In this document: positions 24,111 to 35,994 of the stretch, piece after piece
Layout of the letters: every line of letters begins with the position of its first letter
Numbering within the stretch: the stretch's first letter is position 1
From: Tachypleus tridentatus
Taxonomy: Eukaryota; Arthropoda; Merostomata; Xiphosura; Limulidae
Assembly: GCF_004210375.1 (NCBI RefSeq)
Contig: NC_134830.1
Coordinates: 167,283,874 to 167,347,873, forward strand
Reading direction: 5' to 3'
Length of the DNA: 64,000 bases
Program-made: the position numbers and the translations under genes
The notes under the pieces: generated by a model
Told to the model about the DNA's origin: nothing
The model's input: the letters and a program-made list of their open reading frames with translations, nothing else
Database searches by the model: none

Positions 24111-27100
24111 CTGTGAAACAGATTAAAAAGTATGATGGAATGAAAATGGCTAGCATTTTCATTTTTTTAAAATCATGTTTAAAACCTTCTATAATGAAAT
24201 ATTTAATACGTAGAAGTCTTTGTTTCTTGTAATTACAAATCTAAAATATGAATTCAAAATATTAATAAATTTGAATTGCGAATACACTTATAAGAAAATA
24301 TAACCAAGGGTTATTATAACAATCTGTTAATGCTAAAGTTTTGTTGATTATGAAAGTTACAATTCCTTCTAGAATGTGAGATAGAAAAAAAAACATGCAG
24401 ATGGAAAGGTGTTCAATGGTTTGATAAGTTACAACTCTTCTCACATCGTCTGATAAGAATCACGCATTTTCCCAGACAGTGATAACAGTCCTTTTGTTGG
24501 TAAGGTATTCAATGTTCTGTTGATTTATTCCATACGTGAGCTGTCATTGGTTAGGAAGTTGCAAGACTAGTTACAGTTGTGATGTTTATTTGATGTTAAT
24601 TAGGATGACTAATAAGATATAACGCCATTTGTCTTTTTAAGGGCTACAAACTATCAAAGTCAACAATATCTTTATTTTTTCAGACTACATGTCAGCTAGT
24701 CATTTCCAAATCAGATGTTGAGAATTGAAGTAAATTTGATGAAAGTTATTATTCCCTTATAAGTTAACATGAAGACTATAATGAGGTTCAAAATTTTCTC
24801 CGTCTTTACAGGTAGAAATGGATAAACGTCAGCTAAGTGTTCAGGAGCTATTACTAAGATTTTAAGCTTTATTATTTCATAGGTTAAACATTGAAAAGAT
24901 TATTCAGATTACGTTTGGAAAAGCTTAGAAGTTATTATGTTAAATTATATTTGCCTATTTATAAATTATATAATTGTATTATGTTACCAAATCAGTTATT
25001 GGAAATATAATACTTGATAAAAGAAATTAGTGATTGACGATGGAATGTATTTTGGTTGAAGTCAGGCCTTAGTTTGTAAACTATTAAGCAATTAGATATT
25101 TTTTGTTTCCTTAAGCCAACCATGTTTGGTGTAAGTTATAACGAAGGAATATGTGAATATAGAAAGGTCTTAAAAGGACATACTAAGATTTAACACTTTC
25201 TAATTTTAGTGTCTATATAAACACCACAGCTGAAACATATCACGATATAGTGTATTTAGAACTTTAGGGCCCTTAATGATATTGAACATGCTCATTTCGA
25301 ATGGTCGAAACAGCACTATGTAATTCCTGGATATCTTGTATGAGCTTCCACCTAAATGTATGTAGGAATGTATGCTCATTTCCTCACAAATTTGACTTGC
25401 AGAGGAAGTAAACAAAAGGATTAATCTTAAAGCTCATTCAAGACTTATTGTATGAACTGAGGTCAGGTAAAAATACTAACCAGCCCATTCATCAAAAATA
25501 ATGTTCATTTCAGTCTTGCATAAATCTTTAACGTTTACCTTGAACAAAATAGTTTTGTGAGAATTGAATGGTCAGTAATTTCACGGGGCTCAACTTTATA
25601 TAAAGTATGAAATAAGATAGCCCACGATGAAGAACCCATAAAGTAAATTCGTATACCTAGTAGAGACCGCTGAGATATGACTATAAAATTATTTTTGAAG
25701 TACAAAATAAGTGATACCGTTTTGATCTCCTTAGGTTATCACCGGAATTTAATATTTAATAAAAAGTCGTGTTTGGTTTTAAGTTTTTCTGAGTGTTAGT
25801 TATTTTGTTCCTGAGCTATATGCTTATCATATCTACCTTTAAAAATGTATACCTTATATCACCAGTGGAATATTTGTTTTATGCCCAGTAATAACGTCAT
25901 TGTAAGCCTATTCTAGGATTACCTTTTTTTTTTTTTTTTTTGTAGAAGCCATAAGATGGGCTGTGTTAAAAAAAATTGGTTAGAGAACTCCTAACGAGAA
26001 CAGGTTTGCATTTGAAATCATTACACAACAACTGAACAAAATGGTCTGAAAAGAACCAAAACTAATATAAGATATTTTGCAAATGGCTGTCGTTACCGGG
26101 TAGCGTTTCTGCAGTTTTACTTTTCATACATTCTTATAACGTTACCTTAATATCAAGATCGTTTGCAGTGAGTGAAAATGTCATTATCTGATTGAAAACA
26201 GACAAATTATGCCATCAACTGGTTGACTTTAGTCTACTGAATTTTGTTATCATTTATGATTATCTTGTTTATTTATTTGTTATTTAATACTAAGTAACTT
26301 GTATATTTCATTCTAGGTTATATAGAGGGGCTTAGATAACTTTCAAGTATCTAAACGCTTTCTTTAGGCTTAGGTTTAGGCCTATGAGCAACGTAACATT
26401 TGGCTTGGAAGACACATTGTAAATTTTTGAGACTTATTTTGGGGAAAAATAGCGTCTTCGAAGCCGAGAAATATGGTACGTTCTAAAAGAGTTTTTAATC
26501 AGTTGCTGGATATGTGTATGAGTGAGCTGGATTTTTTTGATGTAATGTTATAAACCTACACTATAAGCTTCGGGGGTTGGAACTTTGGTGAAGAGAGATA
26601 TTACGCCGAAGCTAGCTATTACGTCTTTAGAGTTCCAAAGGTAAAGACAGCTTTGACATAGAATAAATAAAACACTACACCATACATCTCAGCTCAGATT
26701 CAGGAACACTTCTCTAATTAACCTCATCCATCAGATAAATCATTGGACTTGTAAACGTTTTGATAATAAGATTTTGGAATGTTCTCCTGAACTTTATTCG
26801 TTACTTTGTAGAATAGTTTTAGTGTGTAGAAGCTGCTTTGGTCCTTTAATTTCTTGGTTTGTGGCGTTACTACAGACATACACAAGCTAGGAAATTTTAT
26901 TTGTCTGATGATCGTGTAAACAGTTCCATGCTAAGAGTTTGATGTCTTACGATTTTATCTTAAAGAAAATAAAAAGTATTTCTTTGATTAATATTTGTAT
27001 ATTATAATTTCGATAATGCAAAGTATACGCGAATTGCTCGTTGAACCCTAATCTATTTTGTTCGGTACACACTCGCATATATCTATATACAATGTGGCAG

Positions 27101-27133
27101 ACTTAAAATACGGAGGAATTATGGAAAACTTAC
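24111..27133 (-). other. Intron of peptide gene B
   Basis: 3,023-bp intron with GTAAGT donor (27,133-27,128) and TTTCACAG acceptor. It contains a T-run at about 25,925-25,942 and no supported nested gene. Confidence 0.8.
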
Positions 27134-27188
27134 CGAGATTACACAACATTAAAATGAAAAGAATAACTGCTGTACTGGTTTTCTGCAT
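27134..27188 (-). CDS. Defensin-like peptide B, exon 1 (signal peptide)
   Basis: Encodes MQKTSTAVILFILMLCNL plus the first base of Gly, then G|GTAAGT. Same length and phase as copy A exon 1, with 13 of 18 residues identical. An acceptor-like TTTTTCAG|AAGTC directly precedes the ATG, again hinting at an upstream non-coding exon. Confidence 0.85.
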
Positions 27189-28629
27189 GACTTCTGAAAA
27201 ATAAAGATAAAATTTGTGAAAATGAATGAGTATGACAATGTCTTTGAGAGTGATAGATAATTTGACGTGTTTGTTTTTGAGAGAAAAGCCAAATTGGGCT
27301 TAGTAGTTAGGGTGTGTTCAGGCACCACCCACTGATTGGCTGCATCAGAGGGAGGGGAGTGTTAGATACGAATAATTTATAGTTCCACGAAGTGCAACTA
27401 GAAGGCGTGTTGCTGAGCCGCCATGACACATGACGACGGGAGTTGTTTGCAGCCAGAGAGCATATTGCTAGGAGATGTTACGTGGCATTATAATTCGAGT
27501 ATTGTTCAACAGAGAGCATGTTGTTAGGAGTCATAGTTTCACGAAGTGGCACTAGAGAGCGTATTGCTATGAAGATGATAGAACAGAAGATAAAGTAGAT
27601 AAACATGGTATCAACTTTATAGTAACTATCAAAGTCTTAAAATTAATAATGTAATCTATTTGACATATACTTGTGCTTCCAGTTACCAATTGTTTATTTG
27701 TTTTTTATGTTTTACAAATGCAGATGGTGTTTTTGTAGTTGAACAGTGCTATTATACATCTGTAGGATTGCATGTATATTTTAATTTGTCTAAAGTTATG
27801 TTTATAGTTTTCATTCATATATTTAACTGTACTACATCTTGTTTCTAAAGGCAGATGGTGTTATTATGCAGACTTTGTTACTAAGGTTACATAAGCAGAT
27901 GGTTTTGCTAAAGATAATGTTGTTAGGACGGATGATATTTTTATAAACAGATAGATTAATAGGATGATGAGCTCATTTTATGGTTTCTCAAGGTGTCTCA
28001 TTATGTGATCAAACAATTAATGTTTACATTTAATTACAGTCTTCGTCAAGATGTTTGCTTATTGTACTGTGTTGATGTTATTACATTCACGCATGGAGTA
28101 GTTATTGACAAATGCCCGAGCAGTAACAGAAAAAAGTAGCGTATGATTAGACAAATATGCATTAGGTGTTATTGTGGCCTGTATAAGTTGTTTTAAGCAT
28201 TTGGTCGTTAAAGCACATATACATCTCTGTTTTCAATAAAAAAATGTGATTTTGGCATAATCTTTTTTGAAACAGATCAACCTTCAAACAGTGGTTCTGT
28301 ACTTGGTGTAGCCATGTCTCGTCATGTGTTAGAAGTTATAGGGCATTAAACTGTTTTACTGTCCAGAAATGGTGGGAAGCAAATGAACATTCCCAGAACA
28401 ATAGAGTACCCATAGTGTACTGTATCCAGAATTCTGAATGTCATCGGACTGCAGAAAATGTTGTTTCAAGAAAGGATAAAATATTTTATCGGAGATGATA
28501 GTGTTTTTATTAGACTAGCATGTTAAGGTCCAGAGAAGTCTTGTGACACCTCTTATCTCAGGGATATCATTAACACATTTATTCTAGGGTACCCAAAAAG
28601 AAGAGTGAATAGAAGACTGAATGATAGTA

Positions 28630-29018
28630 TATTGGGATGTGATAGAACATGGGTTTAACACAAGAAATGTAAATTGAGACTTTTATTAATTGCTCAAACA
28701 TACGGGTTAGAAATTGATATTTATTGGGTGTAATTTAACATAAAAGACAAAGCTAAACATGTTTTGATCAGGATTTTATAAATATAATTTCATAAATAGT
28801 ATATTTGTATATTTTGAGATCTTAATAAATGTTTTATCATTTCAGTTGAGTGTGGGAGTTTACTTTCATATATTAGTGGCACTATAATGGGTTATGATGA
28901 AACATGTCTTTCATATAAGGAATATAAATAGGGACTTGTATCAGTCATTCAAACATACATGTTAGAAAATTGGTATTAGTGGTGTGTTAATTTCATGAAA
29001 GTCTAAGCTAGACACACA
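28630..29018. repeat. Diverged tandem repeat, ~255-bp unit
   Basis: Two units share 'tgggatgtgatagaacatg.. ttaattgctcaaacatac' and their variants at about 28,630-28,760 and 28,885-29,018. It lies in the left half of the TIR element. Confidence 0.5.
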
Positions 29019-29026
29019 TCTATATG

Positions 29027-32000
29027 CAGGGTTCGAAATTTTCAATTTAAAGCCGGACATGTTCGTTAAAAAATCAAGTTTGACCGGCACTTTCCCGGCA
29101 CTATCACCGGACATCGTGACCGGTGGTCATATTCCTAACATATCTGACTCAAATACATCGTCCCCTCAAAAATAAGTGAGGCAAAAGCTGTATATGCACA
29201 GCCCAAAGAATTTGCTTAAAAGTATATTCTATAATGAGTGGAAAATAATTTGCAAAATTTAAGATTTAATTTAAGACAAACAAGAAAGCAAATTTTAAAA
29301 AACGGTCGTGAACGCTCACAAATGCGCTTTTTAGGTCGCCTTCTCCGTTCCGTCCCGGATAGTCACGTGACTGCCAAACATTCACGACGATCTGAACATG
29401 GCGTCTGATAGTAAAAAAACGGGAAAGTCTCACGATCTATTTCAGTTTGGATTCACGAGCAAGACTAATGAATCAGAAGATAATACTATGGAATCTCGAG
29501 TGAAAAAACCCAAGCTTGTTGACCCAAGCCCAAGTGTTAAAGCAAAAACTGTTGCTGCTAGTACTGGCGCTAAGCCTACTGGTCGTTTCCAGGCCGACCA
29601 TGGCTGAAGTATAACAACGCTACCGGACTGATGTTTTGCTCAATTTGTCAGGAATATGACCAAAGTAGTGGAAGGCAGAATAACACCTTTATAACAGGAT
29701 CTTCCAACCTGAGAGCAAGTGCTGTTAAGGAGCATGAAAACAGTCGCACCCACAGTTTAAGTTGTCAAGTTAGACAGCAAAAGAAACACCTGATTTAACT
29801 CCCATGATGAAAGAATTGAGCAAACTTAACCAGACTGAGAAAGATCGTTTGCTTGTGCTGTTCAGGACTGTCCTTTATATGGCTTTGAATGTCAAACCAT
29901 TCAGCGATTTTCAAGAACTTCTGTTGTTACAGGAGCACAACTTTGGTATGAACTTAACAGAACATTATGCCAATGACAAACAAGCAGTTATCTTTACGAA
30001 GTATATTGCAGAAACAATTAGAATTAATGTCAGATCTCGTCTGAACACCTTATTATTCTTTGGCATTATGACTGACGGCTCAACAGACACTGCCAACATT
30101 GACCAGGAGATAGTCTATGCAAACTACTTAGACAGTGACTGTTACCCAGTAATCCACTTCCTGTGTCTGCAGTCAGTTAAGAAGGCTGATTCTGAACACT
30201 TGCTACAGGCTCTTAGTTCAGGTAAAGATTTCTTAATTTCCTGGGATAAGAATTTTCTCGATTTATCCTGAATTCCTAATTAAGAAAAATTAAAATGAAC
30301 AATATTTCATGTACATTTGTGTTTTAATTCAGGTTTACATAGTCATTCCATTATTAATATACATAGTGAAAACTCAAGCATTTTTCAATTGATTTAAACC
30401 AAGAAGAACCATGTATTTACCACTGACAGAACTGGAGCTTAACCTAGCACAACTAACGTAATAGATAATAGAGCAATTGAATTTTCCAAAGTACAAATTT
30501 ACATATATTTTTTTTATTTATTTATTTTTTTTTTTTTACAGAAAGTAACTAATGTTGGATGGTAATTTTTGTACTTGCAGCATTGTCCATATATGGCAAG
30601 TTTCCCGACTGGTTTGAATCAACTGTATGCCTCACAGATGATGGGGCAGCTGTCAATTTTGGCACAAATAAAAGACTTGTCAACAGATTGAAGGCGCGAA
30701 AACTTTATCTGATAGAGATCCACCGTGTTAGTCACAGATTGGAACTTGCAATTAAGAAGACCATCAAGGACACCCCTTACCTTGATAGTATCCAAACCTT
30801 TTTAGAAAACCTATGGGAGTTTTATGACAATTTGCCACAGAACTGGGCTGGCCTCAAAGAAGCTGGTAAAGCCAACAACATTGTTGTTAGAAAGCCAACA
30901 AAAAGGGACAGGAACCCGGTGGGTGGCCTACAAAGGCGCGTTCTGGAGTCAGTTTCTCATAACTGGCCAGCTTTAGCGGAACATTTGTATCAGGTAAAGC
31001 TGCATGACAAAGGGGAACGCGAACAGAAAGCTGCAGGATTATACAGTACTTTGACAAGCCTTAAATCCATCCTGTACATGGACATACTTTTGGCAGTTCT
31101 ACCTGTTTTGACATCTCTTAGTCTCAAAATGCAAGACAATTCTGCTACTGTGAACATTGTTTCTGACAAACTCGCTGTTTGCAAAGAGAAGCTAGGCAAT
31201 CTGAATCGTGTTGAGAGATCCCAGAAAATTGTTAAAGAGCTCACAACATGTGAACAAACTGGCAAGTGGTTACTTAGAGGAAAGGTGATTGCTACCGTGG
31301 CTGAAGAAACTGCCATCTTCATAGGTAAAATTGTCACATATCTGAATGAGAGATTTGAAAAATTTGATAAGGATTTTATTGGTGCCTTTCAAATATTTGA
31401 ACCAAGCAACTGGCCTAAAAGCAAGGAAGCATTGTCATCTTATGGCCATAATGAACTCCAGACACTATTGGACTACTTTGGTGCTCTGTTAGAAGCTAAG
31501 GGTTTCAACATTGCAACTGATATTTGTTAAGTTGACTTACACGAGACACTGCTCAAAGCCACAAGATTTGCCAAATCAGATGAGTCCCTGGCTAGTAGTG
31601 CAAGTGGATTGTGGTCCCACATGTTAAGTCAAATTACTGTTGAGAATGCTAAACCTTTCCCTGGATCAACAGTGTTGGCCTTGGTATGCCTCATACAGGT
31701 GATTTCCATGTCATCTGCTGAACCAGAGCGTGGATTTTCCTAGATGGCAGTTATTAAGGATAACTGGCGGTCCAAACTAATAAGTGATACTCTTAATGAC
31801 TTAATGACAATAAAATTAGCTAAGAATAAGACCTGTGATCTTGCAAGCACAGAATTACTGTGCAATTCTGTAGAATCCTGGTGGAAGGACAGTAAAAAAA
31901 CCATACGATTTGTGAGTCCACATGGAACTCACACACGTAGGGACAATAAAGATACTGAGTCTACATCAGCTGATGTCTTAGTGCTGGATGACTAAATCTA

Positions 32001-32246
32001 CCAGTTTGATTGATGTATCATTTTTAATGGATACAAGGCTTGTTGCCGCTTTCTTTGAAATAATGTTTCAGTGCCTTAAATAAAATGATTCTGTTTTATA
32101 TAATAATTGTCTCTACTTGATTTCTTGTTTTCGATAATGTTCGGTGACAATTTTGAGGTGTCCTGCTAAAATTTCAAATGTCCGGCAAGTTTCACTGTCC
32201 AGCAAAGCATGTGTCCTGCTCAAAATTTAGAATATTTCTACCCCTG
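29027..32246 (+). mobile_element. hAT DNA transposon, nearly complete
   Basis: Left end CAGGGTTCGAAATTTTC and right end, inverted, CAGGGGTAGAAATATTC are typical hAT terminal inverted repeats (CAGGG start). Exactly outside both ends lies ATATG (29,022-29,026 and 32,247-32,251), a 5-bp match; the full 8-bp duplication expected for hAT is not evident. Sub-terminal GTCCGGC- and GTCCTGCT-like motifs recur at both ends. It encodes a decayed but nearly full transposase (29,398-31,995) and sits inside the TIR element at 27,302-34,266, so it is the younger of the two. Confidence 0.85.
29398..31995 (+). pseudogene. hAT transposase (ZNF862/KIAA1586-like group), two exons, disrupted
   Basis: Order of domains: a basic N-terminus; a TTF/BED-type zinc finger with FCSIC (from about 29,634) and HENSRTH; an RNase-H-like core with TDGSTD (about 30,070) and LTDDGAAVNFG (about 30,630); and the hAT dimerisation region with SSAEPERGFS (about 31,715) and a conserved LNDLMTIKL-type tail. 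A clean intron at 30,222-30,580 (G|GTAAAG to TTGCAG) joins ALSS to LSIYG in phase 1. Disruptions: a frameshift near 29,600, another near 29,785 in an A-rich run, TAA at 31,528 and TAG at 31,741. Otherwise the frame is open, so inactivation is recent. Group assignment is by recognition of motifs, not by search. Confidence 0.85.
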
Positions 32247-32756
32247 ATATGGTATTTGATCTATAGTCTGAACAGAACACAATTAAGTTGCTAGTGAATG
32301 TAATGTAAGATAAATATAAGTTATATTTTATGACTGACCCTCTCTGACCTTTTGACTGATTAATGTATGTCAGGCAGTTTAATGTGACTGTGTAGTAAGC
32401 GTCAAATGTCTTTGTTGTGAAGTATGATGGACTCAGTGAAATATAAGAATTATATCATTACTGTGTAAGTAATGATGTACATAAAGTTCATAAAATAAAC
32501 GAATTGTTATAACTAAGAGTGCTTATAAGTTGTTTTTGTTTAAAGTACTGTTAAAATTCAAGAATTGCACAGTACTGTTTATAAGTTAAATCCATTATTG
32601 TGTGGAAATGTATATTAGTGAAATAATAACTTTAATAAGTATAGTGTGCACAAGTTGGTTTTGAAGTTTTAAGAATTATGAAAATGGAATTTCCAATGAT
32701 TCAACAGATATTTAGTCTTGTGAATGCTATTACAAGATAGTAATATATTTTGTTAT

Positions 32757-32775
32757 TTGTGTGTGTGTGTGTGTG
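32757..32775. repeat. (GT)n microsatellite
   Basis: Short pure GT run that abuts the duplicated transposase fragment at 32,774. Confidence 0.8.
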
Positions 32776-32817
32776 AGTCTACATCAGCTGATGTCTTAGT
32801 GCTGGATGACTAAATCT
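32774..32817 (+). repeat. Exact 44-bp copy of transposase 3' coding end
   Basis: Bases 32,774-32,817 are identical to 31,956-31,999, which code for the last residues and stop of the hAT transposase. The copy lies outside the hAT right end, 818 bp downstream of its source. Confidence 0.9.
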
Positions 32818-34611
32818 GCTGGTGTATCTGTATACACACACGTGTGTTACAAAACTTACTAATTCTAGGTAAGTTTAAAGAAGACACTGTTTGTTTGGCC
32901 ACATGATTACTTCTACTGCTTTTTTGTTTTTCATAGTAATCAAAGTTTATTAATACCATTTGAGTTGGGCCTATTAGTGAGTATAAGTGAGAGTTAGAAA
33001 TCTATGCAAAATAGTCGTCACAGACGTTTTTATTTATTTATAAAGAAAATTCTATAAAAAAGATTTCTGGAAAATTTTCTACACAAAGTTAAGAATAATA
33101 ATAGTGAAACATAGAGACTTTCAACTCTAGTGGAACAAATCAAGTTATAAGGTTATCCACGAAATTTCAAGGATGAATAAATGTTATATACTAGTTATAG
33201 AAATGAAACTGCACAACAAATTATTAAGTGATAATTTTTACGCATATGAGATTATAAAATGTAAAGAAGTGTATTATGCAAGTTAAGTATAGAAACGAAA
33301 ACTTTGGAACTGGTGAACTGTTTTTATACAGAAATTGATGGGTAGTTGTGTAATATATAATTCAAATTACTGACTGTAATGTTTGTGTCATTCAAATAAT
33401 GGATAATATGTGCAGTAAAAATTGATATACATATTAATTGTTTCATTAAAATATAAGTTTTACGTGTAACTTCTTAGGACATATAATTAAATATAAACAG
33501 TGATGATATAACCACATATTGAAGCATGTTTAGAAACCATACAATAATTTCATCATCCTGTTAATCAATCCATTTGTGGAAACATCATCTGCCATATCAG
33601 TACTATTATTAATAAAGCTATCCACCAAAAAACTTTAGTAACACAATCTGCATAGTAACATCACCTGTTTTGTAAAATACATTTAATACAAACTATAAAC
33701 ATAAGCTGGAACAAATTAAAACTTGTATGTAATTTTGTGGAAGTATAGTAAGACCGTTTGCCTTGGTAAAACAGATACAATATATAAGCAAAGTTTATAA
33801 AGTTAATAAGGTTAAAATAGCAATTTATAATTTTACTTGTAAAGCAAAACTGTAATTGTGATAGCTGTCAGAACAACGCTTGATAGATTAGACTAAATTA
33901 TTAATTTTAAGACTGTGATTGTTACTATAAAGTTGATGTATTCTTTATCTATATTTTCCTCTGAAGGTTCAGCATGAACTATATGCTTGCTCATCATCAT
34001 AACAATACGTCCTCTAGCATCCCTTCGTGGAAATATGACCCATAACGACAGACTCTTTTGTTCTGTAACACTCGAACTGTGATGTCACGTAACATCTAGA
34101 CACACACTCTTTTGCAGCAAACAACTTTTGTGGAAAAAGCAACGTGCCCCAAGTGAGGTGTCCTCTGGTTTCACATTGTGAAACTATGACATCATCATGT
34201 TCACCCTCTTTTCTTCCTCGAGACAGCCAATCAGCGCGTAGTGTCTGAAGATACGCTCTAACTACTGGGTATCTACTACTTCCATCACGGGGAATCTAAG
34301 ACAAATAATGTGAGAATATATAGGTTTGATGGAATGGAGTAGTTTTATTAAATCTTTATGTAACACCCCACATAAAGAGGACAAGTGAAAAGGTAAGAAA
34401 TTGTATATCCCCGAAAATAAACCAGCTGTCTACTTATGAGCTTATGTCAAACAGTTGAAAAGCAATAACATAATTACAAAATAAAGTAAAATAAGCTAAA
34501 AAATACTAAATTTTTTAAATAAAAAATTATCTATATCTTGTTTACTTCTATTTTATGTCCAAATATAAAATCATCTGCTAGAAATGTTTTGCATAAAATA
34601 AGTTTGCTTTG

Positions 34612-34735
34612 TTTGAAATAAAGCATAAAACAACATAATGGGCTATCTCTGTTCTGCTAACCAAGGGTATAGAAACCCGGTTTATAGCATTGTAAGTCCT
34701 CAGATGTACCGCTGCGCCACTAGGGGGGCAATAAG
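34612..34735 (-). repeat. tRNA-derived SINE, family 2
   Basis: Well-preserved copy with 'acataatgggctatctctg', a B-box-like GGGTATAGAAACCC and the 'taccgctgcgccactagggg' head. Confidence 0.85.
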
Positions 34736-34799
34736 TCTGGATATAAATGCACAGGTGGTTAAAAGTACCCAATAAACCTACATCTTGCTTTTCGGTATA

Positions 34800-35115
34800 T
34801 TTGTGCAAACACATAATGTGAAGTACATTTATATTTGTGCAAGTAAACTTAATGTGAAGTATAAACTGGCAAAGACATAAGTGAAGTATATTTATTAAAT
34901 ACGCCAAACATAGTTGACGCAACAAGCAAACTTGAAATTATGATTTTATATAAACTGACGTGAAGTACATTTATTAAATACGCCAAACATAGTTGAGGCA
35001 ACAAGTAAACTTGAAATTATGATTTTATATAAACTGGCAAAGACATAAGTGAAGTACATTTATTAAGTTGACGTACCGCAAACTTGAAATTATGATTTTA
35101 TATAAACTGACGTAA
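34800..35115. repeat. Tandem amplification, ~85-130-bp units
   Basis: Three to four units share 'gtgaagtacatttattaaat', 'caacaagtaaacttgaaatt' and 'atgattttatataaactg'. Copy A has a single unit (8,880-8,975), so the amplification happened after the duplication. Confidence 0.8.
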
Positions 35116-35464
35116 ATTCATTTTAATTCATTTTCTCATTGATAAGCGGGATTGTTAAAGTTTATCCAAAGTTAGGATGTAGTGAAGAGCCATATTCATT
35201 ATCATATAAGTGACGCGTATCATATAATTTAAATAATAGTTTGTGTGCTTAACTGGCTAGGTTAAATGGCGTCCTCTGTTGTTACATTAATAAGCACTAT
35301 GCTGTTTGTAATGTTGTATAGTTAGGATCTTAAGGTAATTTGAATACTCCAACGCGCTCGGTGTACTAGGTAATTTTTTATCCTGCATGGTATTTCATGT
35401 GGGTCTACAGGCATCTCGTGATAGAATCAATATGACATTATGTACAACAAGGACAAGAATCAAA

Positions 35465-35825
35465 AGGCTTCCTGATAGTCTGAGCTTTGAAATTTTTATT
35501 CAGTTTTGATAGATACTGTTGTCAATTCTTTTCTCAAGTATTTCTCGTCTTTATCTATGATTCACAGTTTTACCTGAGTTAACCAAAATGTTGATAAAAC
35601 GTTATCCAATGATTTGACAGTGCAAAAGGAGATGAAGGACAGTTGCAGACATGTTGTGGCACGCTAGGTGTTAGAAAACGATATCCAATATAAAGCAATA
35701 ACAAAAATTACAAACTGTTTACTCTAGAAAACAATTTCATCCTTTTGTGAAACAGGCGATGATCGAAGAAGGTCGAAACGTTGTTCGCTCTTCTACATAG
35801 TGCTTTCTCTACCCATACCAACTGT
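35465..35825 (+). mobile_element. Penelope-like terminal fragment
   Basis: Contains GATCGAAGAAGGTCGAAACG and a downstream 'tacccataccaactgtt', matching the terminal sequences near 17,545-17,610. It is absent from copy A, so it inserted after duplication. Confidence 0.5.
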
Positions 35826-35896
35826 TTTTTACAGACATAAGTTGTTGGTAGTTCACCCTGTGATTAGTCGTCATCTAACCAATCGGAAAGTTTCAG

Positions 35897-35906
35897 TTTT
35901 TATAGA
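35897..35906 (+). promoter_or_regulatory. TATA-like box before mini-exon, copy B
   Basis: TTTTATAGAA at the same distance from the ATG as in copy A. Confidence 0.4.
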
Positions 35907-35958
35907 ACATACAAAAGCTAGTCATACTGTACCCATTAGTAGTAGTGCGTTTCTAACC

Positions 35959-35991
35959 ATGACTGATACGAATGAAACAATAAACGAAAAG
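35959..35991 (+). CDS. Candidate mini-exon, copy B
   Basis: MTDTNETINEK followed directly by G|GTAAGAATA. It differs from copy A by one silent base and lacks the 24 in-frame bases before the donor. Same uncertainty as copy A: host first exon or transposon leader. Confidence 0.35.
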
Positions 35992-35994
35992 GTA

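Larger units (their letters stand above)
27302..34266. mobile_element. Unclassified TIR element, copy 2 (interrupted by hAT)
   Basis: Ends begin AGTAGTTAG on the left and, inverted, AGTAGTTAG on the right, and both continue into CTGATTGGCTG as in copy 1. After removing the nested hAT element (29,027-32,246) it is about 3.7 kb. Sub-terminal stretches repeat short motifs such as 'agagagc.t.ttgcta.gag'. The interior shows no transposase I can recognise, so it is presumably non-autonomous. Confidence 0.7.

Noticed and set aside
23974-24162. A single-exon 62-residue peptide ORF starting at 24,162 with its own apparent signal sequence
   Set aside because: The stretch before 24,110 is a polypyrimidine tract and acceptor. 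The paralogue is not open there, and a conserved signal-peptide exon exists at 27,134-27,188 in the right phase.
30990-31337. Minus-strand 115-codon ORF
   Set aside because: Antisense shadow of the hAT transposase.
34578-34925. 115-codon minus-strand ORF
   Set aside because: Runs through a family-2 SINE and into the tandem amplification. No recognisable domain.
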